DNA of 19,719 nucleotides, from positions 1 to 19,719 of the forward strand of contig JASFTK010000019.1 of the NCBI GenBank assembly GCA_050053595.1, given 5' to 3'. This DNA comes from GCA-2726865 sp050053595. Its GTDB lineage: Archaea; Thermoproteota; Bathyarchaeia; TCS64. Below are positions 14,322-19,719 of the stretch, piece by piece (the first letter of the stretch is position 1; every line of letters starts with the position of its first letter). Under the pieces are notes generated by a model. The model saw nothing but the letters and a program-made list of their open reading frames with translations. It ran no database searches and had not been told where the DNA came from. The position numbers and the translations under genes are program-made.

Positions 14322-16052
14322 ATGAACGACGAATCCACCCGAGAGGCTGCACTCAAATTCGCAGTATACAACGCCGTAACCTACGAGGGTAGAGCCCAGA
14401 TCGGCTCTGTGATGGGCAGGATCATGGCTGAGTTCCCTGCGCTAAGGAGTAAGGCGGAGGATGTCAGCACCACCGTGAGGGAGGTTGTCAGCGAGGTGAA
14501 CTCATGGTCCCGAGAAAAGCAGAACTCGATGTTAATGGAGAGATGGCCTGAACTCCTTGAGCAAGAGGAGAAGGAGGAAGAGAAGAAGGGGCTACCCCCC
14601 CTTGAGAACGTCGACAGGTTCGAGATGGTCAGAACAAGGTTCGCCCCGAACCCAGATGGCGCTCTCCACTTGGGGAGCGCTGAGCCTATCATCTTCTGCG
14701 ACGAGTACGCCAAGATGTACGATGGCAACTTCATCCTGAGGTACGAGGACACTAGCCCCGACGTCAAGACCCCTATCCTTGAGATGTATGAGTGGATCAA
14801 TGAGGACCTAGAATGGCTGGGCGTGAAGGTGGATGAGGTCTATATCCAGTCAGACAGACTTGAAATCTATTACAAATACGCAGTGAAGCTCATAAAGATG
14901 GGTGAGGCTTATGTCTGCACCTGCAAACCCAAGGACTTCAAGAGGCTCTACATGGCCAAAGAGGCTTGCCCCTGCCGAGATCTCTCCCCCGAGGAGAACC
15001 TAGGGCGCTGGCGTAAGATGCTGGACGGTTCCTACCAGAAAGGGGAGGCTGTAGTCCGGATCAAGACCGAGTTGGACCACCCCAACCCTGCCATCAGGGA
15101 TTGGCCCGCCCTCCGCATCGTGGAGGGCTCCCACCCCCGCGTAGGGGACAAGTACAAGGTCTGGCCCCTCTACAACTTCAGCTGCGCTATTGACGACCAC
15201 GAGCTAGAGATATCCCACATCATCAGGGGAAAAGAGCATGAGGTCAACACAACCCGGCAGAGGTACATCTCGGAGCACCTCAGCTGGGAGTTCCCTGAGA
15301 TCATCAATATCGGCCGACTTGGCCTCGAGGTAGGCGTTCTGAGTAAGTCTAAAATCCGCGGGGGTATCGAAGCTGGAGAATACACCGGTTGGGACGACCC
15401 GCGGCTGGGGACCCTGAGATCTCTGAAAAGGAGGGGACTGCAGCCAGAGGCGATAAGGGAGATAATGATACAGGTGGGTCCCAAGCCAATAAACGTGACC
15501 CTGAGCTGGGACCATATCGCCTCGGTCAACAGGGGTATCATTGAATACGAAGCCCGGAGGTATTATTTCGTCAAGGACCCTGTCCCCCTGACAGTATCAG
15601 GTATAGAGGACGAGTGCATCGCGAGACTACCGAGGCATCCGGATCGCCAGGAATGGGGGAACAGAGAGTACACAATCTCCCCCTCAGGAGATGAGGCGAC
15701 ATTCGTGATCTCAAGAGATGACCTCGATAATCTGGGACAGAGAGACGTTGTCAGGCTCATGGGATTGGTCAACATCGAGATACTGGGGGTTACAGAGAAT
15801 AGAGTGACAGCTAATTACCACTCACAGGACCACCAGAGGGCAAGGGAACTCGATATACCCTTCATACACTGGCTCCCAGCAGGGGTCGGAATCGAAGCAC
15901 GAGTAGTGATGCCTGATGCCTCCAGCGTCAACGGCCTAGCAGAGGAAGAATGCAGAGACCTCAAGGAGGGAACCATGATCCAGTTTGAGAGGTTCGGCTT
16001 CGTCAGGGTCGATGAATCTTCCCCTTTCGTCGCCTATTACGCACACAGATAG
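14322..16052 (+). CDS. gltX: Glutamyl-tRNA synthetase, archaeal type
   Basis: This 576-residue class I synthetase charges tRNA(Glu) with glutamate and, in archaea lacking GlnRS, usually also tRNA(Gln) for later amidation. An N-terminal helical archaeal domain (1-95, very acidic near 80-90) precedes the Rossmann fold with RFAPNPDGALHLGSA (106-120), the HIGH motif here being HLGS. ILRYEDTSPD is at 138-147. Zinc-type cysteines are C199, C201, C216 and C218. VLSKSKI (339-345) is the KMSKS loop. The C-terminal beta-barrel anticodon-binding domains show the archaeal/eukaryotic GlnRS-like class rather than the bacterial helical one. The start is ATG 14322 with AGAGGA upstream. It is a monocistronic unit divergent from cdhA. 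The HLGS and AEP residues differ from the usual HLGNAR/HIGHAR; clade-specific drift is the simplest explanation. Confidence 0.95.
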   Translation: MNDESTREAALKFAVYNAVTYEGRAQIGSVMGRIMAEFPALRSKAEDVSTTVREVVSEVNSWSREKQNSMLMERWPELLEQEEKEEEKKGLPPLENVDRFEMVRTRFAPNPDGALHLGSAEPIIFCDEYAKMYDGNFILRYEDTSPDVKTPILEMYEWINEDLEWLGVKVDEVYIQSDRLEIYYKYAVKLIKMGEAYVCTCKPKDFKRLYMAKEACPCRDLSPEENLGRWRKMLDGSYQKGEAVVRIKTELDHPNPAIRDWPALRIVEGSHPRVGDKYKVWPLYNFSCAIDDHELEISHIIRGKEHEVNTTRQRYISEHLSWEFPEIINIGRLGLEVGVLSKSKIRGGIEAGEYTGWDDPRLGTLRSLKRRGLQPEAIREIMIQVGPKPINVTLSWDHIASVNRGIIEYEARRYYFVKDPVPLTVSGIEDECIARLPRHPDRQEWGNREYTISPSGDEATFVISRDDLDNLGQRDVVRLMGLVNIEILGVTENRVTANYHSQDHQRARELDIPFIHWLPAGVGIEARVVMPDASSVNGLAEEECRDLKEGTMIQFERFGFVRVDESSPFVAYYAHR

Positions 16053-16053
16053 A

Positions 16054-16077
16054 TTGAGCATTGAATTTACAGCTCAA
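16054..16077 (+). terminator. Small hairpin just after gltX
   Basis: TTGAGC (16054-16059) and GCTCAA (16072-16077) form a 6-bp stem with a 12-base loop starting one base after the gltX stop. No T-run follows, so a role in 3' end protection or termination is only possible. The rest of the 99-base spacer holds the rpl7ae promoter. Confidence 0.3.
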
Positions 16078-16096
16078 CACTGTGTCCCAATTATCA

Positions 16097-16109
16097 CAAG
16101 GTTTAAAAA
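16097..16109 (+). promoter_or_regulatory. BRE/TATA-like promoter of the rpl7ae-rps28e-rpl24e operon
   Basis: ACAAGG followed by TTTAAAAA (16102-16109). The predicted transcript start lies near 16131, downstream of the in-frame ATG at 16113 and about 21 bases before ATG 16152, which fixes the likely start of rpl7ae. Confidence 0.55.
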
Positions 16110-16151
16110 CGGATGTCTAGGTTAGTGGTATGCACACTGGAAGGAAATGAA

Positions 16152-16544
16152 ATGTCTAATCCAGATGTAGATCCTTCGAAGCCTTTCTATGTCAGGTTCG
16201 AAGTCCCCAAGGAGGTTGCGCAAGCCTCCTATGAGGCGCTGAAGATTGCCTCAGATTCCGGGAAGATCCGGAAAGGGACGAACGAGGCGACGAAGTCTAT
16301 TGAGAGAGGGAGGGCCAAGCTGGTCCTCATAGCTGAGAACGTAGAGCCCCCTGAGATAGTCGCTCACATACCAATGTTGTGTGATGAGAGGAAGGCTCCT
16401 TATGTGTATGTCCCAGAGAAGCAAAAGATCGGTCAAGCAGCTGGGTTGATGGTCGGATCAGCCGCTGCAGCTATCGAGGACCCTGGAGAGGGCGCTGAAC
16501 TGGTCAACGAGATCTTGGAGAAGATCAAGGAGATAGTCAAGTAG
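16152..16544 (+). CDS. rpl7ae: Ribosomal protein L7Ae (kink-turn RNA-binding protein)
   Basis: This 130-residue protein of the large ribosomal subunit also binds kink-turns in box C/D and H/ACA guide RNAs and in RNase P. The RNA-binding signature GTNEATKSIERGRAKLVLIA (42-61) and AHIPMLCDERKAPYVYVP (71-88) followed by KIGQAAG are unmistakable. I start at ATG 16152 because the predicted transcript begins near 16131. The upstream ATG at 16113 would add 13 non-conserved residues and precede that point. GGAAGGA lies about 7 bases before the start. It is first in an operon with rps28e (1-base gap) and rpl24e, a conserved archaeal arrangement. L7Ae represses its own mRNA in some archaea through a leader kink-turn, but I could not identify a convincing one here. 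Confidence 0.96.
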   Translation: MSNPDVDPSKPFYVRFEVPKEVAQASYEALKIASDSGKIRKGTNEATKSIERGRAKLVLIAENVEPPEIVAHIPMLCDERKAPYVYVPEKQKIGQAAGLMVGSAAAAIEDPGEGAELVNEILEKIKEIVK

Positions 16545-16545
16545 G

Positions 16546-16758
16546 ATGTCCCGAGAGTCCAACATCCTCACCCCTTCGACCGTGATTCAGATATTAGGCC
16601 GCACCGGATTAACCGGGGAGGTCATGCAGGTCAGAGTAAGGATAGAAGAGGGGCAGGATAAAGGGCGGATCATAACCCGGAACGTCAAGGGACCTGTGAG
16701 GATCGACGATATCCTTTTGTTGAGAGACACTGAGAGAGAAGCTAGGAAGATCAGGTAG
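16546..16758 (+). CDS. rps28e: Ribosomal protein S28e
   Basis: This 70-residue small-subunit protein has an OB-fold and sits near the mRNA exit channel of the 30S subunit. The family signature is clear: VIQILGRTGLTGEVMQVRVR (13-32), ITRNVKGPVRIDDILLL (43-59) and the C-terminal RDTEREARKIR. Length matches archaeal S28e. The ATG begins one base after the rpl7ae stop; AAGGAGAT (16527-16534) inside the end of rpl7ae serves as the ribosome site, so translation is coupled. The next gene, rpl24e, starts 8 bases after its stop. Confidence 0.97.
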   Translation: MSRESNILTPSTVIQILGRTGLTGEVMQVRVRIEEGQDKGRIITRNVKGPVRIDDILLLRDTEREARKIR

Positions 16759-16766
16759 GGTCGGAG

Positions 16767-16949
16767 ATGCCCCAAGTATATAAGTGCAGTTTCTGTGGAT
16801 ACGACATCGCTCCAGGCACGGGGATCAACTACGTCCGGAGAGACGGTAGGATCCTGAGGTTCTGTTCCAGTAAATGCAAAAAAAACGTCCTAAAATTGAA
16901 GCGTGACCCCCGCAAGTTCAAGTGGACAAAACATTATGTCAAGCGCTGA
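16767..16949 (+). CDS. rpl24e: Ribosomal protein L24e
   Basis: This 60-residue zinc-ribbon protein of the large subunit has Cys7, Cys10, Cys33 and Cys37 (CSFCGYDI, then FCSSKC) as zinc ligands, followed by the basic tail KLKRDPRKFKWTKHYVKR. Length and sequence match archaeal L24e. It is the last gene of the L7Ae-S28e-L24e operon, 8 bases after rps28e, with AGGTAGGG just upstream. In many archaea ndk and infB follow; here the clamp-loader genes follow after 88 bases and their own promoter. Confidence 0.97.
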   Translation: MPQVYKCSFCGYDIAPGTGINYVRRDGRILRFCSSKCKKNVLKLKRDPRKFKWTKHYVKR

Positions 16950-16980
16950 ACTTGGAATATGTTTTACGTTAAACGCTTGA
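16939..16980 (+). repeat. Inverted repeat across the end of rpl24e
   Basis: TCAAGCG (16939-16945) and CGCTTGA (16974-16980) are perfect 7-bp arms separated by 28 bases, spanning the rpl24e stop codon. The RNA could fold into a long-loop stem at the 3' end of the ribosomal operon. No T-run follows closely. It could be chance. Confidence 0.3.
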
Positions 16981-16991
16981 TCCAGTCTGTT

Positions 16992-17004
16992 GGAAAGTTT
17001 AAAA
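16992..17004 (+). promoter_or_regulatory. BRE/TATA-like promoter of rfcS-rfcL
   Basis: GGAAAG followed by TTTAAAA (16998-17004), predicting a transcript start near 17027. GGGGGGAG (17023-17030) then lies at the extreme 5' end, 7 bases before ATG 17038. This rules out the upstream TTG at 16990. Confidence 0.5.
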
Positions 17005-17037
17005 CCTGTGGTTCCTCCTATAGGGGGGAGAGTTATT

Positions 17038-18009
17038 ATGAGCGGGGGCATGTGGGCAGAGAGTTATCGACCCCAGACACTCGATGATATGGTTAACCAG
17101 ACAGAGATCATCTCGAGGCTGAAGAATTTCGTCAAAGAAAAAAACCTGCCTCACCTCCTCTTCGTTGGGCCTGCAGGAGTCGGAAAAACCACCAGCATCC
17201 TCGCTCTAGCACGAGGTCTCTACGGCACGGGTTATCGGAACCACATCTTAGAACTGAACGCGAGTGACGAGAGGGGGATAAACGTGATCAGGGAGAAGGT
17301 CAAGAATTTTGCCAGAACCGCCTCCATCGCAAGCCCTGTCAGCTTCAAGATACTGATCATGGACGAGGCGGACAGCCTCACCTCGGCAGCTCAACACGCC
17401 CTCCGCCGTACCATGGAGATCTACACCCGTACATGCCGGTTCTGCCTCATCGGTAACTATTCTGAGAACATTATCGACCCGATCCAGAGCCGCTGCAGTG
17501 TTTTCAGGTTCGCACCCCTCAGTGAGGGTGATTTAAAGGGATGGATCCGGTCTATCGCAAGGAAAGAAGGGGTGGAACTCATCTCTGAGGGTCTCGATGC
17601 CATCTATGAGGCCTCTACAGGGGATTTGAGAAAAGCCATCAACCTTTTGCAGGCAGCAGCCGCGACCTCAGGGAGTACGGTTGATGACATTGCGATCTAC
17701 AGTATTTTAGGGCGGGTGAACCCTGGGAAAATAAGGGAGATGCTCAACCTCGGTCTCAAGGGGGAATTCATGGAAGCGAGGGAGATCCTGAGGAGCCTTT
17801 TAGTCGATGAAGGGTTAGCCAGCGATGACATCATACGGATGATATACTCCGAGGTGATGAGGCTGGGCATACCCGAGAGGCGTAAAGTGGAGCTATCCAA
17901 CGCCATAGGAGAGACAGACTATCGTCTCACCCAAGGAGCCAGGGCCGAGATACAGCTCAGCGCCTTGGTAGCAAAGCTTGCACTCGTCGGGGAAAAGAGT
18001 GGCAGATGA
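17038..18009 (+). CDS. rfcS: Replication factor C small subunit (clamp loader ATPase)
   Basis: This 323-residue AAA+ protein, with RfcL, loads the PCNA sliding clamp onto primed DNA. The MWAESYRPQTLDDMV N-terminus is the RFC box. Walker A is GPAGVGKT (44-51), LNASDERG is at 73-80, Walker B is ILIMDEAD (105-112), sensor 1 is IGNYSENII (Asn140), and SRC at 151-153 is the arginine-finger motif acting on the neighbouring subunit. GDLRKAINLLQ is the sensor-2 region, and a helical collar domain follows. Length is typical. The start is ATG 17038, 7 bases after GGGGGGAG; the TTG at 16990 precedes the promoter, and ATG 17050 is a less likely alternative. It overlaps rfcL by ATGA, so the two are co-translated. 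Confidence 0.96.
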   Translation: MSGGMWAESYRPQTLDDMVNQTEIISRLKNFVKEKNLPHLLFVGPAGVGKTTSILALARGLYGTGYRNHILELNASDERGINVIREKVKNFARTASIASPVSFKILIMDEADSLTSAAQHALRRTMEIYTRTCRFCLIGNYSENIIDPIQSRCSVFRFAPLSEGDLKGWIRSIARKEGVELISEGLDAIYEASTGDLRKAINLLQAAAATSGSTVDDIAIYSILGRVNPGKIREMLNLGLKGEFMEAREILRSLLVDEGLASDDIIRMIYSEVMRLGIPERRKVELSNAIGETDYRLTQGARAEIQLSALVAKLALVGEKSGR

Positions 18010-19433
18010 CAGAAGGGAGTAAGCCCTGGTCCAGAAAATTCATGCCCGACACCATTGATGATGTGGTGGGGAACGAGAGGGCCCTCAAACAGCTTGAGAG
18101 ATGGATGAAGTCTTGGGAGAAAGGCGTACCCAAATACCGAGCGGTGTTCATCTACGGACCCCCTGGGGTCGGTAAGACCTCAAGCGTTGTTGCCTTGGCT
18201 AATGATATGGGGTACGATGTCTTGGAGGTTAATTCAAGCGATTATAGGACAAAAAAGAACTTGGAGGCCTTGATTGGACGGTCCATCCACCAGCGGTATA
18301 CTATTTTTGGGAAGCGCCGTATGATCCTCTTCGACGAGCTGGAGGGAATAAGCGGTAGGAGCGACTATGGGGGCATCGGCGCCATAGCCTCGATCATTAA
18401 GAGTTCGGAGATCCCTATAGTCCTGATCGCCACGAGCATCGCTGAGAAATGGGAAGATAAGTTTGCTCCTCTCAGGAGGATCACCCTCCACATCGAGTAC
18501 CACCCCATCCCATTCGGGCAGGTTCTGACGAGGCTCAGAGGGATAGTGGATGAACTCTCCATTCAAGTAGAGGAGGAGGTCCTAGAACTCCTGGCGGAGA
18601 ACTCAGAGGGGGATCTACGTTCTATCATCAACGACCTTGAATCCATCGCTCGGGGGAAGGAGAGGATATCTATGGCTGACATTGAGAACCTCAGTAATAG
18701 GGACAGGAAGGATTACACCCCAGATGCCCTGAGGAAGATGTTCGCCGCTAAGACCCTGAGGGACGCCAGGAGCATCATATCCTCCACCCATATCGGCTAC
18801 GACGATCTCTTTGATTGGATCTACGAGAACCTCCCTGTCGTCCTCGACGACCCTGAGGAACTGGTGGAGGGTCTGGAAGCCCTAGCCCGTGCAGACATCC
18901 ACCAGACCCGGGCCAAGAGGAGCCAGAACTACCGCCTCCTCAAATATATGTTCAACGATATGACGGGGGGCGTCTCTCTCTCCCGCCAGAGATCAGAGGG
19001 CCTCGGTCTCATCAAGATGGCGAGGGTCAAGATCGCAGAGCAGGGTCTCCCCCAGAGCGATTTCACCCTAAGGGAGACCCCTGACGGATTGAGGGTCGAG
19101 CCCAACAGATACCTAAAGAACAAGTGGAGAGGGGTTAACAACGCCCTCAGGTCCATGGGGGCTACATGGGTAAGGGGTGGAGGGTGTTGGAAGCTCCCTT
19201 ATTTCAGGTCTCCTCAGCTAGTGTGGCGGTACCGGAAGACTTGGCACAGCAGACGCCGCCGCAGGAGCCTCGCCGCGAAGGTCGCAGAAAAATGCCATAT
19301 ATCCAGTCAAGAGGCTGTCTCCGATGTGATCCCTCTGTTGAGGGTCATCTATGAAGGTGACAAAGAGATGGGTGTGGGGATCTCAGATTGGCTCGATCTC
19401 GAAGAGAATGAGATAAAGTGGTTGATTTCCTGA
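18006..19433 (+). CDS. rfcL: Replication factor C large subunit, with an unusual C-terminal insertion
   Basis: This 475-residue AAA+ subunit forms the clamp loader with four RfcS copies. PWSRKFMPDTIDDVVGNE is the RFC box, Walker A is GPPGVGKT (51-58), Walker B is MILFDELEG (106-114), and GDLRSIINDLE (202-212) is the sensor-2 helix. The collar domain ends with the family-typical SLAAKVAEKCHISSQEAV (421-438). Two oddities stand out. First, the sensor-1 region, normally TANDPW-like, reads IATSIAEKW (141-149) and lacks the Asn. Second, residues about 350-398 form an insertion relative to the family pattern as I know it, with ALRSMGATWVRGGGCWKLP inside it. No PIP-type QxxLxxFF tail is visible; the protein ends in an acidic segment and KWLIS. 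The start ATG overlaps the rfcS stop. The RfcL assignment is firm. Confidence 0.93.
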   Translation: MTEGSKPWSRKFMPDTIDDVVGNERALKQLERWMKSWEKGVPKYRAVFIYGPPGVGKTSSVVALANDMGYDVLEVNSSDYRTKKNLEALIGRSIHQRYTIFGKRRMILFDELEGISGRSDYGGIGAIASIIKSSEIPIVLIATSIAEKWEDKFAPLRRITLHIEYHPIPFGQVLTRLRGIVDELSIQVEEEVLELLAENSEGDLRSIINDLESIARGKERISMADIENLSNRDRKDYTPDALRKMFAAKTLRDARSIISSTHIGYDDLFDWIYENLPVVLDDPEELVEGLEALARADIHQTRAKRSQNYRLLKYMFNDMTGGVSLSRQRSEGLGLIKMARVKIAEQGLPQSDFTLRETPDGLRVEPNRYLKNKWRGVNNALRSMGATWVRGGGCWKLPYFRSPQLVWRYRKTWHSRRRRRSLAAKVAEKCHISSQEAVSDVIPLLRVIYEGDKEMGVGISDWLDLEENEIKWLIS

Positions 19434-19435
19434 GG

Positions 19436-19719
19436 TCAGGGTTCCTCTTCAGTCTCTTCAGGAGCTGATTCTTCCCCTTCTTCCTTCCTGCTGAGGCTGA
19501 AGTAGAGTTCATCGTACTCGGCCCTCACCTCGGCCAACTGGTTCTGGATCCTGAAGGCAAGCTCAGCCATCTCCTGGTTTGATGCTTGAGTCTTTTTCAC
19601 CAATTCTCCCAGACGCATCATCTTGGAAGGGGTTATAGGGAGACCGTCGGTCCGCTGGTTCGCCCTGAGATCCATTATTGTCTTGATCACATCTGAGGGC
19701 TCAGATTTTACAGTCCTGC
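19436..19719 (-). CDS. Helical, probably coiled-coil protein of unknown function (5' end outside window)
   Basis: The frame stays open from the stop at 19436-19438 to the right edge. A GTG at 19690 could start an 84-residue protein, but the codons before it read as protein-like sequence (TVKSEPSD) and no ribosome site precedes it, so I treat the gene as cut by the edge. The visible part has a basic/polar segment (IMDLRANQRTDGLPITPSK), a long amphipathic helix (about 50 residues, with LVKKTQASNQEMAELAFRIQ) likely to form a coiled coil, and a disordered acidic tail rich in Glu. I recognise no family. It converges on rfcL with only 2 bases between stop codons. No membrane segment is visible. Confidence 0.6.
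   Translation of the reverse strand, partial: RTVKSEPSDVIKTIMDLRANQRTDGLPITPSKMMRLGELVKKTQASNQEMAELAFRIQNQLAEVRAEYDELYFSLSRKEEGEESAPEETEEEP

Noticed and set aside
16113..16151. Upstream ATG giving L7Ae 13 more residues.
   Set aside because: It lies before the transcript start predicted from the TATA-like box at 16102-16109, and the extra residues are not part of the L7Ae family.
16131..16165. A kink-turn in the rpl7ae leader for self-repression by L7Ae.
   Set aside because: ATGAAATG loosely resembles box C, but no paired stem and no proper tandem G-A element could be found by eye.
16990..17037. TTG start giving RfcS 16 more residues.
   Set aside because: This stretch contains the TATA-like box itself and the ribosome site of ATG 17038.
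1..19719. tRNA or rRNA genes, CRISPR arrays, insertion sequences, integrases or attachment sites.
   Set aside because: All spacers were read; none shows a tRNA-like TPsiC stem, regular repeats or terminal inverted repeats, and no transposase or recombinase frame exists. The gene content is ordinary chromosomal.

Overview
The window is a compact archaeal chromosomal segment. Evidence for Archaea is direct: an archaeal-type acetyl-CoA decarbonylase/synthase (ACDS) set with a separate epsilon subunit, an archaeal-class glutamyl-tRNA synthetase, ribosomal proteins L7Ae, S28e and L24e, an RFC small/large clamp loader pair, and BRE/TATA-like promoters about 25-30 bases before expected transcript starts. 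Gene density is high and strong Shine-Dalgarno sites (GGAGGTG type) are common inside the operons. A TACK-type archaeon such as Bathyarchaeia would fit an ACDS set without nearby methanogenesis genes, but that placement is inference from general knowledge and was not tested.

Layout. Bases 1-785 (+): the C-terminal part of a major facilitator transporter cut by the left edge. It meets a minus-strand pair head-on: a 93-residue unknown protein followed by an SLC13/DASS-type transporter (2457 down to 782). Next, all on the minus strand, are a YtcJ-like amidohydrolase (2559-4130), a 97-residue helical unknown (4227-4520) and a protein of the F420-0:glutamate ligase (CofE) family (4630-5466). Bases 5532-14072 hold the centrepiece, a minus-strand operon read cdhA, cdhB, cdhC, cdhD, cdhE and then two different CooC-type nickel-insertion ATPases. 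After a 249-base divergent promoter region, the plus strand carries gltX, then rpl7ae-rps28e-rpl24e, then rfcS-rfcL with an ATGA overlap. A partial coiled-coil-like gene on the minus strand runs off the right edge.

How the genes work together. CdhA/CdhB (CO dehydrogenase), CdhC (acetyl-CoA synthase, A-cluster) and CdhD/CdhE (corrinoid iron-sulfur methyl carrier) form the carbonyl branch of the archaeal Wood-Ljungdahl pathway, making or cleaving acetyl-CoA. All the metal-binding cysteines I could check are present, including the exact A-cluster spacing. The two CooC-like ATPases, each with a Walker A motif and a GCxC motif, are likely to mature the nickel centres; one per nickel site (C-cluster and A-cluster) is a plausible division of labour. 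The right half is informational housekeeping (tRNA charging, ribosome, DNA replication).

The least ordinary items are the paired CooC paralogues, the CofE-like gene behind a palindromic promoter next to the ACDS operon, a roughly 45-residue insertion and altered sensor-1 motif in RfcL, divergent active-site motifs in GltX, and a perfect inverted repeat just downstream of the TATA box of the unknown-gene/transporter pair. No tRNA, rRNA, CRISPR array, insertion sequence or integrase was seen. No gene-free stretch exceeds 300 bases.
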